DNA of 64,000 bases from Bdellovibrio sp. ZAP7 (GTDB lineage Bacteria > Bdellovibrionota > Bdellovibrionia > Bdellovibrionales > Bdellovibrionaceae), in the NCBI RefSeq assembly GCF_006874645.1, contig NZ_CP030082.1:2232001-2296000 (forward strand), read 5' to 3'. The notes below the pieces were generated by a model. That model saw only the letters and a list, made by a program, of their open reading frames with translations. It made no database searches and had not been told where the DNA came from. Position 1 is the first letter of the stretch, and each line of letters opens with the position of its first letter. A program made the position numbers and the translations under genes. This document shows positions 8,440 to 16,869 of the stretch, piece after piece.

Positions 8440-8517
8440 CTAGAGGAACACTAAGATACCAACTCCAAAAACTAAAACGGCCGCGAGGTGGATCCAGATA
8501 TGTTTACTAAAATTCAT
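8440..8517 (-). CDS. Possible 25-residue membrane micropeptide
   Basis: Six bases after the stop of the DUF6279 lipoprotein gene an ATG opens a 25-codon frame, MNFSKHIWIHLAAVLVFGV plus six more hydrophobic residues, ending in TAG. It is one clean transmembrane helix with a basic N-terminus, the usual shape of bacterial membrane micropeptides. No Shine-Dalgarno is visible, but re-initiation after the upstream stop could serve. The evidence is composition and position only. Confidence 0.4.
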   Translation of the reverse strand: MNFSKHIWIHLAAVLVFGVGILVFL

Positions 8518-8523
8518 TCTAAA

Positions 8524-9354
8524 TTATAGCGCGGAAATCGACCGCAGCTGCTCGGCTTTTTCGTTAATATTACTTTTGAAAGCAATCTTCTGCTTATCCG
8601 TCAGATTTGTCATCACCTGAGTGATCAGCTTTTGCAGATTTTCTTGATACGCCTGATTCGCCACCCGAAATTCCGGCATATCAAATTTATCCGCGGCCGT
8701 TGTGTAATCACGAACGAACTTTTTCATCTCCTCCATTGAGTTTTGATGGGTCACGAACTCCGCAAAAATATAAGCTTTGTTTTTAGCTTTAAGTTCTGCC
8801 GGGTATGGAGAAGCCTTAACACTTTCTTCGATCATCTGTTTTTGTTCTTTGGTTAAAGATCCTAAAAACATCTCAAAGATATCTTCGTACTTACTGCAAT
8901 AGTCCTTCTGAAGCTTCGTTACGTTCTGTGCTTTCTCGATATCTTCCTGATTCTTTTTCGCGAAGGATTTTTTGAAATACTCAATCTGTTTCGGCTGAGT
9001 GGTCGCAATGAAATCCACGGCCGTCGTAGCAAAGTGCGCATTGATTTGTTCGATGTCTTTAAAGAAAGAACCGAAATAGCCCGCAACCTTGGCATCATTT
9101 AAAGTGCCTTGATCGATGTCATTTTGAATTTTATCAATGCGTTCCATCCACTGCGGAAGCAGCGTGGTTTTCATCAGCCCCAGATCTTTCTTGATATCTT
9201 TCTTAAGAGCTTTACTTTGCTCAGAGGAGATATCGAAATAGTCATCCACTTTAGAAGCGATATAGGTATCGGCCCAGCGATACGCGATATCCAAACGACT
9301 ACAACCTGATAAAAGCATCATACCGAGCGACAGAAACAGTAATGTATTCTTCAT
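8524..9354 (-). CDS. DUF6279 family lipoprotein
   Basis: I place the start at the ATG at 9354, which has AGAGG five bases upstream and begins a lipoprotein signal peptide (MKNTLLFLSLGMMLLSGCS, lipobox LSGC). A longer frame to 9435 lacks these signs. The 276-residue protein continues RLDIAYRWADTYIASKVDDYFD, the hallmark of the DUF6279 lipoprotein family, and is then helical and charged, with motifs such as LKKDIKKDLG and TKEQKQMIEES. Family members are envelope lipoproteins of unknown function. The absence of Asp after the lipid Cys suggests outer-membrane sorting. Confidence 0.9.
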   Translation of the reverse strand: MKNTLLFLSLGMMLLSGCSRLDIAYRWADTYIASKVDDYFDISSEQSKALKKDIKKDLGLMKTTLLPQWMERIDKIQNDIDQGTLNDAKVAGYFGSFFKDIEQINAHFATTAVDFIATTQPKQIEYFKKSFAKKNQEDIEKAQNVTKLQKDYCSKYEDIFEMFLGSLTKEQKQMIEESVKASPYPAELKAKNKAYIFAEFVTHQNSMEEMKKFVRDYTTAADKFDMPEFRVANQAYQENLQKLITQVMTNLTDKQKIAFKSNINEKAEQLRSISAL

Positions 9355-9466
9355 GCAACCTCTTCCAACAAGGCTATCAAACCCTTGCTGGCAGAGGTTA
9401 ACAGAGTGAAGGCACCCGACTTTCGCTCTATGCAAAGTGTCGGATCTTCATATTTACGGCCCGACT

Positions 9467-9835
9467 TTAGAGATGGCTGCGATAATCGGCGTCAGGTCTT
9501 TGCAGATCTTCTTCCTCTTCTTTTGCAGAGAAGGACCCTGGTAACTTATCCGCCAAAACATCAAAGCGCTCCACAATGGGCGGGCGAGCCAAAAGGTCTG
9601 AGGCACGGGAAATCAAATTTGATGCGACTTTACCTTCCAAGTGCGCACGACGGCCATACTCATCAGGAAAAGCATCAAAGATCGCAAAGGTGGAGGGTCC
9701 CATACGACACGCAAACCACGCTGTGGTATTCACTTCTTCTTTTACCAAAGGAAGGGCGTCCCTTAGAAAGTTTTCAAGTTCAAATTCCCGCCCCGGCTTT
9801 GCTTCTAAATGAATGTACAGACCCAACGTTGTCAT
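9467..9835 (-). CDS. Antibiotic biosynthesis monooxygenase (ABM) domain protein
   Basis: The chosen ATG at 9835 has GGAGG at five-base spacing and starts MTTLGLYIHLEAKPGREFELENFL, a standard ABM-fold opening. A 20-codon extension to 9895 is less likely. The rest (FACRMGPSTFAIFDAFPDEYGRRAHLEG) fits the dimeric ferredoxin-like ABM family. Members range from quinol monooxygenases to haem-degrading and stress enzymes, so the substrate is open. The C-terminal tail is acidic (SAKEEEEDLQ) and beyond the fold. The protein is cytoplasmic, 122 residues, with no operon partner. Confidence 0.85.
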   Translation of the reverse strand: MTTLGLYIHLEAKPGREFELENFLRDALPLVKEEVNTTAWFACRMGPSTFAIFDAFPDEYGRRAHLEGKVASNLISRASDLLARPPIVERFDVLADKLPGSFSAKEEEEDLQRPDADYRSHL

Positions 9836-10008
9836 GGGGACCTCCGATAATTCACGATACTTTTTCTGGGAAGTGTCTCCAACTGAAACGATCATGTTTC
9901 TAATCAGAAAAAAATCGACTTTTTCCGGATTCTCCCTTCTTAAGTCCAGAGAAACTCCGATAGGTACATCATCGTTCCTTTAAAGAGGAACTCACCAAGG
10001 AGTGCAGA

Positions 10009-10197
10009 ATGTTAAAGTTCACAGCAAAGATGACACTAGTAGTAGCAATGTTAGGAATGGGCGCTTGCGCTTACTCTCCTGTAAATGAAGAACCTCGCTC
10101 TCCGTCGAGCTATACTGAAGAAAAAGCAGAGACTCCGCGTCCATGGCATTTTCCTTATATTCAAAAAGGAACTTCCCGCGCCGCTGCTTACTACTAA
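10009..10197 (+). CDS. Small putative lipoprotein
   Basis: AAGGAG stands seven bases before the ATG. The 62-residue protein has a hydrophobic leader with a weak lipobox (MLGMGAC, Cys20), then a short Pro/Glu-rich tail (SPVNEEPRSPSSYTEEKAE) and ends RAAAYY. It looks like a small envelope lipoprotein. No family is recognised. A strong terminator follows, so it is its own transcript. Confidence 0.75.
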   Translation: MLKFTAKMTLVVAMLGMGACAYSPVNEEPRSPSSYTEEKAETPRPWHFPYIQKGTSRAAAYY

Positions 10198-10224
10198 TTT
10201 GAAATTAAAATTAAGTTTGTGCAT

Positions 10225-10260
10225 AGACCGGATGATCGAAAGACTCCGGTCTTTTTATTT
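10225..10260 (+). terminator. Intrinsic terminator after the small lipoprotein gene
   Basis: AGACCGGA (10225-10232) pairs with TCCGGTCT (10245-10252) and is followed directly by TTTTATTT. Confidence 0.9.
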
Positions 10261-10378
10261 ACAGCTATCGACAAAACTCCGCCCTGTCCCAGTTTGAGAC
10301 ATCCCGCCATTCCTCGCCTCCAATTAAATCAGTTTTAAAACGCCGCAAGCTGGTATCAATTTTGAACATAAAGTTTAC

Positions 10379-11401
10379 ATGGGAATTTTGCGTTTATTAT
10401 TTTCAGTAATATTGTGGACTGTTATTCATTCATCTGTCGCCTTAGCTGGCGGAGAAGTCACCCTTTATCAATGGTTGCCGATGGGCCACTTTTCAGCTCC
10501 CTTTATTCTTCCTGTAAAATCCGGCGAAACACCGGAGGCCGCAGCGGAACGCTATCTTTCTAATTTGGAAAAACATCCTGATCTGATGGAACTTTTCCAA
10601 GGCCAGCGCCCGCAAATGTCAGCGCAAAATCTCACTCCTCTGGATGAGGCCCGTGAAAAACGCGCTCTTTTAATTGCGAACTTACCCAAAGACTATGGAA
10701 TGAACTCCCAACGTGTGAACAGCTTTAAGCGCATTTTCAAAGAAGGCGGTCACATCAGCTATTTACTTCCTATCAATGCAAATCTGGGTCTGACAGTTGA
10801 TGAAACTCGCAGTCTATTCACAAAAATTTCTGAAAGCTTTCCGATGATGGTAGCGATGGGTGGAGACGACGTTGACCCAGCTCAATACAAAAAAGATAAC
10901 ATGCATGCCAGAAATACAATCCCCACACGAGATCAATTCGAGGTCTCTCTGATCAAGAATTATGTTGCAAGCGAAAAAGGCTTTTTCTTGGGAGTGTGCC
11001 GCGGTTCGCAGATTGCTTCTGTGGCCTTGGGTTATAAACTTGTGCAAGACGTTCCGGTGCAAGTGGGACCAGAACTTCCCCATGGAAATGATTGGCATGA
11101 GATTGAAGTTAAAAAAACCACAAATGGAATTTTGTCTGCTCTTTTACCAGAAGGTTCGAACAAGTTGACGGTGAATTCCCTGCATCACCAAGCCGTGCAA
11201 TTTAAACCCGGCGGTCCTTTGGAACTCGCAGCCACAGCCGCTGATGGAGTCACTGAGGCGACAGAGTTTAAGAATGGTCGAGGTATTTTACTGCAATTCC
11301 ATCCGGAACTCATGGATAACGAATTAGGCAATAAGATCCTGTGGAAAGTTCTCCAACAAAAGTCGAAAGTCATGCCTGCAAGCTGTTCCAAGGTCTTTTA
11401 G
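10379..11401 (+). CDS. Exported gamma-glutamyl hydrolase-like (peptidase C26) protein
   Basis: The 340-residue protein has a signal peptide (to about residue 23, ALA-GG), which is unusual because most C26 class I amidotransferase-fold enzymes such as PuuD are cytoplasmic. The catalytic pattern is intact: nucleophile elbow GVCRGS with Cys207, and LQFHPEL with His308 and Glu310. SLHHQAV is the PuuD-type substrate-side motif, and MVAMGGDDVDPAQY matches the GG-D-x-P region. It probably hydrolyses a gamma-glutamyl bond in the periplasm, perhaps in peptides or cell-wall fragments; the substrate is unknown. The N-terminal 90 residues are an extra domain. No Shine-Dalgarno is obvious at the ATG. Confidence 0.88.
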   Translation: MGILRLLFSVILWTVIHSSVALAGGEVTLYQWLPMGHFSAPFILPVKSGETPEAAAERYLSNLEKHPDLMELFQGQRPQMSAQNLTPLDEAREKRALLIANLPKDYGMNSQRVNSFKRIFKEGGHISYLLPINANLGLTVDETRSLFTKISESFPMMVAMGGDDVDPAQYKKDNMHARNTIPTRDQFEVSLIKNYVASEKGFFLGVCRGSQIASVALGYKLVQDVPVQVGPELPHGNDWHEIEVKKTTNGILSALLPEGSNKLTVNSLHHQAVQFKPGGPLELAATAADGVTEATEFKNGRGILLQFHPELMDNELGNKILWKVLQQKSKVMPASCSKVF

Positions 11402-11486
11402 CTTAAGGTCCAAATTTCCGCTTAAAATTTGAACAGAACCTCAAATATGCCGATCTCCTACTTACATCTTCAAAAGGTAGGACGTT

Positions 11487-12683
11487 ATGAATATCGGCTT
11501 TTGGATGACAGCGCTTGTACTTTCATCTTCTGTAGCAACCACGGTTGCACATGCACAAACTGTTGAAATCAAATGGGCTGGCAGCGAGCATCTTTCCCTG
11601 GGTGAAAGTGGGGCCTTCGCGGCTTGCCGCCAACTTGGGATCAGTAAAACAGACTGCCCGGTCACAGATCTTCCCCGTGGTGATAAAAAAATCTCTTTCC
11701 GTTATGGCGAAATCTTGATGTCTGCAGACTTTTACAACAGTCCAGACGAATTTTATTCCGACCGTCGTAAAGGCATCAAACACGTGATCAAGTGCACGCA
11801 CGATGAAATTCATGGCGACAAACCAAAAACTTGCAACAACGTCGCAACGTTTTTCTCGATGCCAAAATACCTGGGTGTGGTGACTAAGAACTACAACCAC
11901 TTCGGTTGGTACAACATGAAAGACTATGTGAAGTACCACCAGCAAGCGATTGATAAAGCCCTGAAGTCTTACGCTTTGAAAGATTCCAATCCAGAAAAAA
12001 GCTTGTTGCTGTACCAACAGGCGATGATCGCAAATGCATACGCCGATCACTATTTGACAGACGCCTTCGCTTCTGGCCACGTACGTGTTCCCCGCGTGCA
12101 AGTTGTGGAATGGGCGAAAGCGAACCTTGAAGGATTCCTTAAAAAAAACCGTGGTGACTTAATCACCATGCTTTTGCATGACAACGAGAGCAAAAACCTG
12201 AAAACGGGAGTCGAAGAAGCCTTCCCGGTTTCCAATGCTTACGGTGATGAATGGGAAACTCGTGGTGACGGTCACTTGCAAATTGATGAAAATCCATTGG
12301 ATCCCGTTCGCCTGCATCCAGAACACGCTGTGCGTGAATCTGTGAAAGAAGTTTTGGTGGCAGCTCTTTATGGCGTTGAACCAAAAGGTATTTTCTCCGC
12401 CACCTGGATGGTGCCATTTAGCCAGGACATTCCGTTCCATCAAAAATTTACGGCATCTCATCAGCAAATGACGGAAATGGATTTCGTGAATTCGTTTTTT
12501 AGAAAACAGCCTTTGATTAAAGCCACTCATGTGGCGCGATATGATTTAGGCCGCTGCCTTAAAGCAATGCCTGATATTTTCGCGGAATTCCGCAAAGCTG
12601 TTCGTAAAGACATCCAAACAACTCCAGAGCTTTCTCGACGTTTGCCGGCGCGCTATCTGGAAGCTTTCAGCAACGTCAACTAA
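11487..12683 (+). CDS. Exported zinc phospholipase C / P1 nuclease-like protein
   Basis: The 398-residue product has a signal peptide (cut near AHA-Q). The central section shows the helical zinc-site motifs of the phospholipase C / S1-P1 nuclease superfamily: NHFGWYNMKDY, KYHQQAIDKAL, and ANAYADHYLTDAFASGHVRVPR, where His and Asp residues would bind zinc. Cys residues in the N-terminal part (AACRQLGISKTDC, KCTHDEIH, KTCNN) could form disulphides. Related proteins degrade phospholipids or nucleic acids, which would suit a predator or scavenger; substrate is not decidable here. AGGTAGGA precedes the ATG. The gene seems monocistronic. Confidence 0.8.
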   Translation: MNIGFWMTALVLSSSVATTVAHAQTVEIKWAGSEHLSLGESGAFAACRQLGISKTDCPVTDLPRGDKKISFRYGEILMSADFYNSPDEFYSDRRKGIKHVIKCTHDEIHGDKPKTCNNVATFFSMPKYLGVVTKNYNHFGWYNMKDYVKYHQQAIDKALKSYALKDSNPEKSLLLYQQAMIANAYADHYLTDAFASGHVRVPRVQVVEWAKANLEGFLKKNRGDLITMLLHDNESKNLKTGVEEAFPVSNAYGDEWETRGDGHLQIDENPLDPVRLHPEHAVRESVKEVLVAALYGVEPKGIFSATWMVPFSQDIPFHQKFTASHQQMTEMDFVNSFFRKQPLIKATHVARYDLGRCLKAMPDIFAEFRKAVRKDIQTTPELSRRLPARYLEAFSNVN

Positions 12684-12782
12684 CACCCCAGCAGCACTTT
12701 GTTGCGTTGGCTCGTGACTCCCTGGATGCTATGAGTTAAATCCATAGCATCTTTGTGAGCATCGGCCTTCTGTGGGGGAATT

Positions 12783-13355
12783 ATTAAAAAGCACATCGTT
12801 CTTGCATCTTTGGTGTCGGCAGCCCTGGCTGTTACATTGGTTTTTGCTTTGAAATGGTACCAAAACCGCCAGCCTGAGCTGGGTGGTGACTTCCAAGCAA
12901 ACTACAATGGTTCTTCCTGGAAATTTTCCGACGATCCTAAAAAATTGAACCTTCTGTATTTCGGTTATGCGAAATGCCCTGACGTCTGCCCGATGGCTTT
13001 AACTTATACCAGCCAGGCTTTTCAATCTTTGACGGAAAATCAAAAGAAAAACGTTCGCCTGATTTTCATCAGCGTGGATGTCGAACACGACACACCAGCT
13101 AACGTAGCTGTTTATGCTCAGAACTTTGATCCGAGCTTCATTGGCCTAAGTGGCACAAAGCAAAACATTGATACCGCGGTCAAAACCTTTGCTGCGAGCT
13201 ATATCGAGGAAAAAGACACCAAGTCCTATCTGGGATATTCAATCTCCCACACGGACCGCATTTATTTTCTGAACAAGAATGGTATTGTACTTGATACATT
13301 ACCAAATCCGCGTTCAGCTGATTCTATTGTACAAAAAATTAAGGAGAACCTATGA
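12783..13355 (+). CDS. SCO1/SenC family copper chaperone, apparent ATT start
   Basis: The thioredoxin-like domain carries the copper-binding CPDVC motif in FGYAKCPDVCPMALTYT and the distal His in SHTDRIYF, so it is a SCO protein that delivers copper to the CuA centre of cytochrome c oxidase or reduces its cysteines. It is anchored by an N-terminal helix. The first standard start in frame is a TTG at 12810, which would delete the charged end of the anchor. Reading from an ATT at 12783 gives the normal start I/M-KKHIVLASLVSAALAV, with GGGGG just upstream. I therefore place the start at ATT. The stop overlaps the next gene by four bases (ATGA), making a two-gene copper operon. Confidence 0.85.
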   Translation: MKKHIVLASLVSAALAVTLVFALKWYQNRQPELGGDFQANYNGSSWKFSDDPKKLNLLYFGYAKCPDVCPMALTYTSQAFQSLTENQKKNVRLIFISVDVEHDTPANVAVYAQNFDPSFIGLSGTKQNIDTAVKTFAASYIEEKDTKSYLGYSISHTDRIYFLNKNGIVLDTLPNPRSADSIVQKIKENL

Positions 13356-13819
13356 AGTCTATGATTCTTTCTGCAGTATTGGTCTTGGTTTCTTCTGTCG
13401 CATTGGCAGCAGATATCGAATTTTCTAATCCCCACGTTTTTGTTCCCCTAAAAGGCACAAACACTACAGCGGGTTTTGGAACCATCAAAAACACGACAAA
13501 ATCTGAAGTAACGGTTAAAGTCGTTTCCGCAACTCCATTTAAAGCCGTCGAACTTCATGAGTCTTCTGAAAAGAACGGTCGCATGACGATGTCCAAAATG
13601 GAAACGATCAAAATTGCAGCTGGCCAAACTTTCGAACTAAAACCCGGCGGCAATCACATCATGCTTTTCGATGCGACTAAACCCGTTGAAGAAAAACAAA
13701 CTGTGGCGATCAAATTGCTTGTGAACGACAAAGAGCAAACAGTGAACTTCCCCGTGGTCACTCGCTTGTCTAAAGAAACAAAAACTGAAGACAAAAAAGA
13801 AGAACACCACCATCACTAA
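13352..13819 (+). CDS. Periplasmic copper chaperone PCu(A)C
   Basis: A signal peptide (to ALA-AD) is followed by a PCu(A)C/DUF461 fold. The copper ligands are visible in order: VELHES, RMTMSKM, and KPGGNHIML, matching the family's H-M...H-x-M pattern. It acts with SCO proteins to load copper into cytochrome oxidase, and here it is translationally coupled to a SCO gene. The protein ends KKEEHHHH, a natural four-His tail that could bind extra metal. Length is 155 residues, normal for the family apart from the Lys/Glu/His tail. Confidence 0.93.
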   Translation: MKSMILSAVLVLVSSVALAADIEFSNPHVFVPLKGTNTTAGFGTIKNTTKSEVTVKVVSATPFKAVELHESSEKNGRMTMSKMETIKIAAGQTFELKPGGNHIMLFDATKPVEEKQTVAIKLLVNDKEQTVNFPVVTRLSKETKTEDKKEEHHHH

Positions 13820-13846
13820 GAGTGAGCTCGGTCATCACAAACTAAG

Positions 13847-13877
13847 AAAAGGCAGATCTAAAAAGTCTGCCTTTTTT
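13847..13877 (+). terminator. Intrinsic terminator of the copper operon
   Basis: AAAAGGCAGA (13847-13856) pairs with TCTGCCTTTT (13866-13875), followed by a T-run. Confidence 0.9.
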
Positions 13878-13884
13878 ATTGGAT

Positions 13885-13944
13885 CTAAAAGGTACGGCCT
13901 TACTTTCTTCAGGGTACTGGAGGAAGTAAGGCCGTACCTTTTAG
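13885..13944. repeat. Large perfect inverted repeat (repeat family C) between convergent operons
   Basis: CTAAAAGGTACGGCCTTACT (13885-13904) and its exact reverse complement (13925-13944) form a 20-bp stem, extended by about six further pairs including wobble, with an 8-base loop. The stop codon of the last ABC exporter gene lies inside the right arm. A half-copy with two mismatches over 24 bases is at 41785-41808. Confidence 0.95.
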
Positions 13945-15020
13945 AGGGTGGTTTTAAAGCGTTGCCAGCTAAAACCAATCGCGGCCACGGCCATCGCTGC
14001 TAAAATCGAAACGTCGAATAGAATGAGGTTTGCGTCCCCGCCTTTTAGCATGATGTTTCTTAAAAGATCGATGTAATAGGTGATCGGGTTTACGTAGGAA
14101 AACATGCGCATGGCCCAGGGCATGTTTTCGATGGGGAATGCAAGACCTGACAGAAGCATCGCTGGCAGCAGGAACAGAAATCCCCCCATCATCGACTGCT
14201 GTTGGTTCTTCGCCAAAGTGGAAATCATCAAACCAATTCCCACCGTGCAGCAGATGAACATGAACGAAGCAAACATCAAAACCAGCAAACTTCCCCGCAT
14301 GGGAAGTCCAAAGACAAAAACGGCCACAGCTAAAATCAACGGAATATTACTCATCCCCAAGATCACATAGGGCACTGTCTTACCCATAATGACTTCTTCC
14401 GGTTTTACAGGTGCCGCAATCAGAGTTTCAAAAGTGCCAAGTTCTTTTTCTTTCGTGATCGACATGCTGGTTAAAAGAATGGTGATCAAACACACCAGCA
14501 TACTCATCACACCCGGAACCAGAAATAAAGCCGTCTGCATCGCAGGATTGTAAAGAACCCGAACGTCGAACTCCAATGGATTTTTTAAGCGATCCGTTTG
14601 CTTCATTTGCATAACGGCATTTACGTAGCGCTCGATACTTTGCCCGCGCGTGACGTTGGTCGCGTTGATCAAAAGCTGCACCCTGCCCTCGCCCCGTCCG
14701 AGGCTGCGATCTAATCCTCCTGGCGGTGCCACCAAGACCGCATCCGCCTCGCCCCCTTGTACTTGAGTGTAAGGATCTGACGAGCTTACCTTGGCCGGAA
14801 TAAACCATCCTGATGCCAGACAGTCGCGATACAAGTTCATCAACGAAGAATCCGAGGGAGCCCCGAATACACTAAGTCTTATGTTACGCGCCTCAGTCGA
14901 TAAAGCGGTCGCAAAAATAGTGAGCTGAATACACGGCGCCACGAAAAGTAAAATGCGCATGCGTGGATCGCGCAAAGTCTGCAGCATCTCTTTTTTCATA
15001 AAGCCCAACAGAGTTTTCAT
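13941..15020 (-). CDS. ABC-2 type exporter permease (YbhR-like)
   Basis: The 359-residue protein has one N-terminal transmembrane helix (residues about 20-40), a large periplasmic domain, and five C-terminal helices starting at LVPGVMSMLVCLITILL. The cytoplasmic motif TKEKELGTFETLIAAPVKPEEVIMGK is diagnostic of ABC-2 permeases of the YbhR/YhiI type. It is the last gene of a five-gene operon (membrane fusion protein, two ATPases, two permeases) and overlaps the previous permease by four bases. Its stop falls in the family C repeat. E. coli YbhFSR exports small cations and drugs; the substrate here is unknown. Confidence 0.93.
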   Translation of the reverse strand: MKTLLGFMKKEMLQTLRDPRMRILLFVAPCIQLTIFATALSTEARNIRLSVFGAPSDSSLMNLYRDCLASGWFIPAKVSSSDPYTQVQGGEADAVLVAPPGGLDRSLGRGEGRVQLLINATNVTRGQSIERYVNAVMQMKQTDRLKNPLEFDVRVLYNPAMQTALFLVPGVMSMLVCLITILLTSMSITKEKELGTFETLIAAPVKPEEVIMGKTVPYVILGMSNIPLILAVAVFVFGLPMRGSLLVLMFASFMFICCTVGIGLMISTLAKNQQQSMMGGFLFLLPAMLLSGLAFPIENMPWAMRMFSYVNPITYYIDLLRNIMLKGGDANLILFDVSILAAMAVAAIGFSWQRFKTTL

Positions 15021-16126
15021 GGCTCGACGTCCTTTTTAAATTTTCGCGTCGCAACCATCAGCATCATTAGCAACAACAAGCAGAGCATTGCAAGCGAAGG
15101 AAGAATTTGCATGAATCCCGCACCTTGTAAAAACAGTTCCCGGCTGATTTTAATAAACCACCGCGCCGGCAGGATCATCGTAAAGTAATAAAAAAACGGC
15201 GGCATATGCTCGACCGGAAAAATAAATCCCGATAAAAGCATCGACGGCAAAAGTCCCGAAAGCATCGCAAACTGCATACTGAGCTGCTGACTGCGAGTGA
15301 GCACAGAAATAAGCAGGCCCTGCGCAAGATACGTACAAAGAAAAACCAAAGCCGAAAACATGTACAAAATAAAGCTGCCCCGAAAAGGAACCTGAAAAAT
15401 CAACTTCGACATCATAAAGATGAATAAAACCGAACCCAGGCCCATCACGGCGTAAGGCAGAAGTTTACCAATGATGATTTCTAAGGGGCTGACGGGTGTC
15501 CCCAGTAACAACTCCATCGAACCGTTCTCCCATTCGCGCGCCACCGTCAAGGCTGTCAGCAAAATCGATAAGATCGCGATGATCACTGCCGCAAGCCCCG
15601 GCACCACAAACCACTGACTGTTCAGTTCCGGATTAAATAGGAATCGGGATTGAATTTCTAATTTCTGACGAAGTTCCACACCAGGAAACTCCCGCATAAG
15701 TGCGAGCTGTTGCACTCCTCCTAAATATCCAACCACCGATGCCGCCGAAGAATTATCAGCACCATCAATCAGAATTTGCACGGATGTCTGCCGCGTGGGA
15801 GTGAGATCACGCGCAAATTCCGGTTTAATGATAAGTGCGGTCTTGGCAAGCCCACCATCCAAGGCTTCAATCGCATGCGCCGGACTAAAAACATAACGAG
15901 GAATAAAATATTTGGAGCTGACAAAGGAATCGATCAAAATCCGGGACTCGGCGGTCTTACTGCCATCAAAAATCGCCAAGGGAATTTTATCCATGTTAAA
16001 TTCAATCGCGAAACCAAAAAACAAAACCATCACGATCGGCATAAAGAACGCAACCGCTAGTGTGAAGGGATCACGCACGATGTGAAAAATTTCTTTTCTG
16101 GTGACGGCCCAAATAGATCCTTGCAT
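15017..16126 (-). CDS. ABC-2 type exporter permease (YbhS-like)
   Basis: This 369-residue paralogue of the downstream permease has the same plan: WAVTRKEIFHIVRDPFTLA before the first helix, a periplasmic domain of about 150 residues, then VPGLAAVIIAILSILLTALTV and further helices. The motif AREWENGSMELLLGTPVSPLEIIIGK is the ABC-2 coupling loop. The two permeases presumably form a heterodimer. The start ATG overlaps the stop of the upstream ATPase by one base (TGATG), and the stop overlaps the next permease by four bases. Confidence 0.93.
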   Translation of the reverse strand: MQGSIWAVTRKEIFHIVRDPFTLAVAFFMPIVMVLFFGFAIEFNMDKIPLAIFDGSKTAESRILIDSFVSSKYFIPRYVFSPAHAIEALDGGLAKTALIIKPEFARDLTPTRQTSVQILIDGADNSSAASVVGYLGGVQQLALMREFPGVELRQKLEIQSRFLFNPELNSQWFVVPGLAAVIIAILSILLTALTVAREWENGSMELLLGTPVSPLEIIIGKLLPYAVMGLGSVLFIFMMSKLIFQVPFRGSFILYMFSALVFLCTYLAQGLLISVLTRSQQLSMQFAMLSGLLPSMLLSGFIFPVEHMPPFFYYFTMILPARWFIKISRELFLQGAGFMQILPSLAMLCLLLLMMLMVATRKFKKDVEP

Positions 16127-16869
16127 CAGCTGGTCCCTTCGACCTGGGCAATAAAGACGTCTTCCAAGGTTACATCTTTAGGATTTTTGTGGGGAAAGGA
16201 ATACTGCTTTAAATTCACCGCAGAATCCAGTGCAATCAACTCCCCGTCCTTCATCAAAGCAATTCTTCCGCACTGCTCAGCTTCATCCATATAGTGAGTC
16301 GTCACAAAGACCGTCTTTCCGCTGGCAGAAAGATCCCCGATCAATCCCCAAAAACGCTGACGAAAGGCAGGACTGACTCCAGCTGTGGGCTCATCCAAGA
16401 AAACCACTTGGGGATCATGCAGGACCGAGGCAATAAGACTTACCTGCTGTTTGATCCCGCCGGGTAAATCTCGCACCATGGTTTTTTCACTGCGCTGAAA
16501 TTTAATGAATTCCAAAAGCTTTTGCTTTTGTTCTTTGAATTTCGCCTCATCGATTTTTCTTAAAGCTGCCGTGAATGCCAGATTTTCTGCAACAGTCATA
16601 TCGTCGTACAGAGTGAATTTTTGCGACATATAGCCGACTTGCTTTTTTACAGCGATGGAATCAGTGCGCACATCGATTTCACAGACATGGGCTTCACCCT
16701 CGGACGGAATCAACAAGCCACACAATACGCGGATCGTGGTGGTCTTGCCTGCACCATTGGCGCCTAAGAAACCAAAAATCTCTCCAGCCTCCACGGCAAA
16801 AGAAACATTTTTAACGGCATAGAATTCACCAAACTTGACCGAAAGATTTTTTACTTCCACCGATTTCAT
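16126..16869 (-). CDS. ABC exporter ATPase, second nucleotide-binding subunit
   Basis: The Walker A is GANGAGKTTT, the Walker B VVFLDEPTAG, and the His switch is in VTTHYMDEAEQ. The ABC signature reads LPGGIKQQ rather than LSGGQ, a weaker match that may mark an asymmetric site. The C-terminus VTLEDVFI is typical of DrrA/YbhF-type exporter ATPases. In E. coli YbhF both ATPase halves are fused in one chain; here they are two genes overlapping by four bases. It powers export through the two following permeases. Confidence 0.93.
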   Translation of the reverse strand: MKSVEVKNLSVKFGEFYAVKNVSFAVEAGEIFGFLGANGAGKTTTIRVLCGLLIPSEGEAHVCEIDVRTDSIAVKKQVGYMSQKFTLYDDMTVAENLAFTAALRKIDEAKFKEQKQKLLEFIKFQRSEKTMVRDLPGGIKQQVSLIASVLHDPQVVFLDEPTAGVSPAFRQRFWGLIGDLSASGKTVFVTTHYMDEAEQCGRIALMKDGELIALDSAVNLKQYSFPHKNPKDVTLEDVFIAQVEGTS

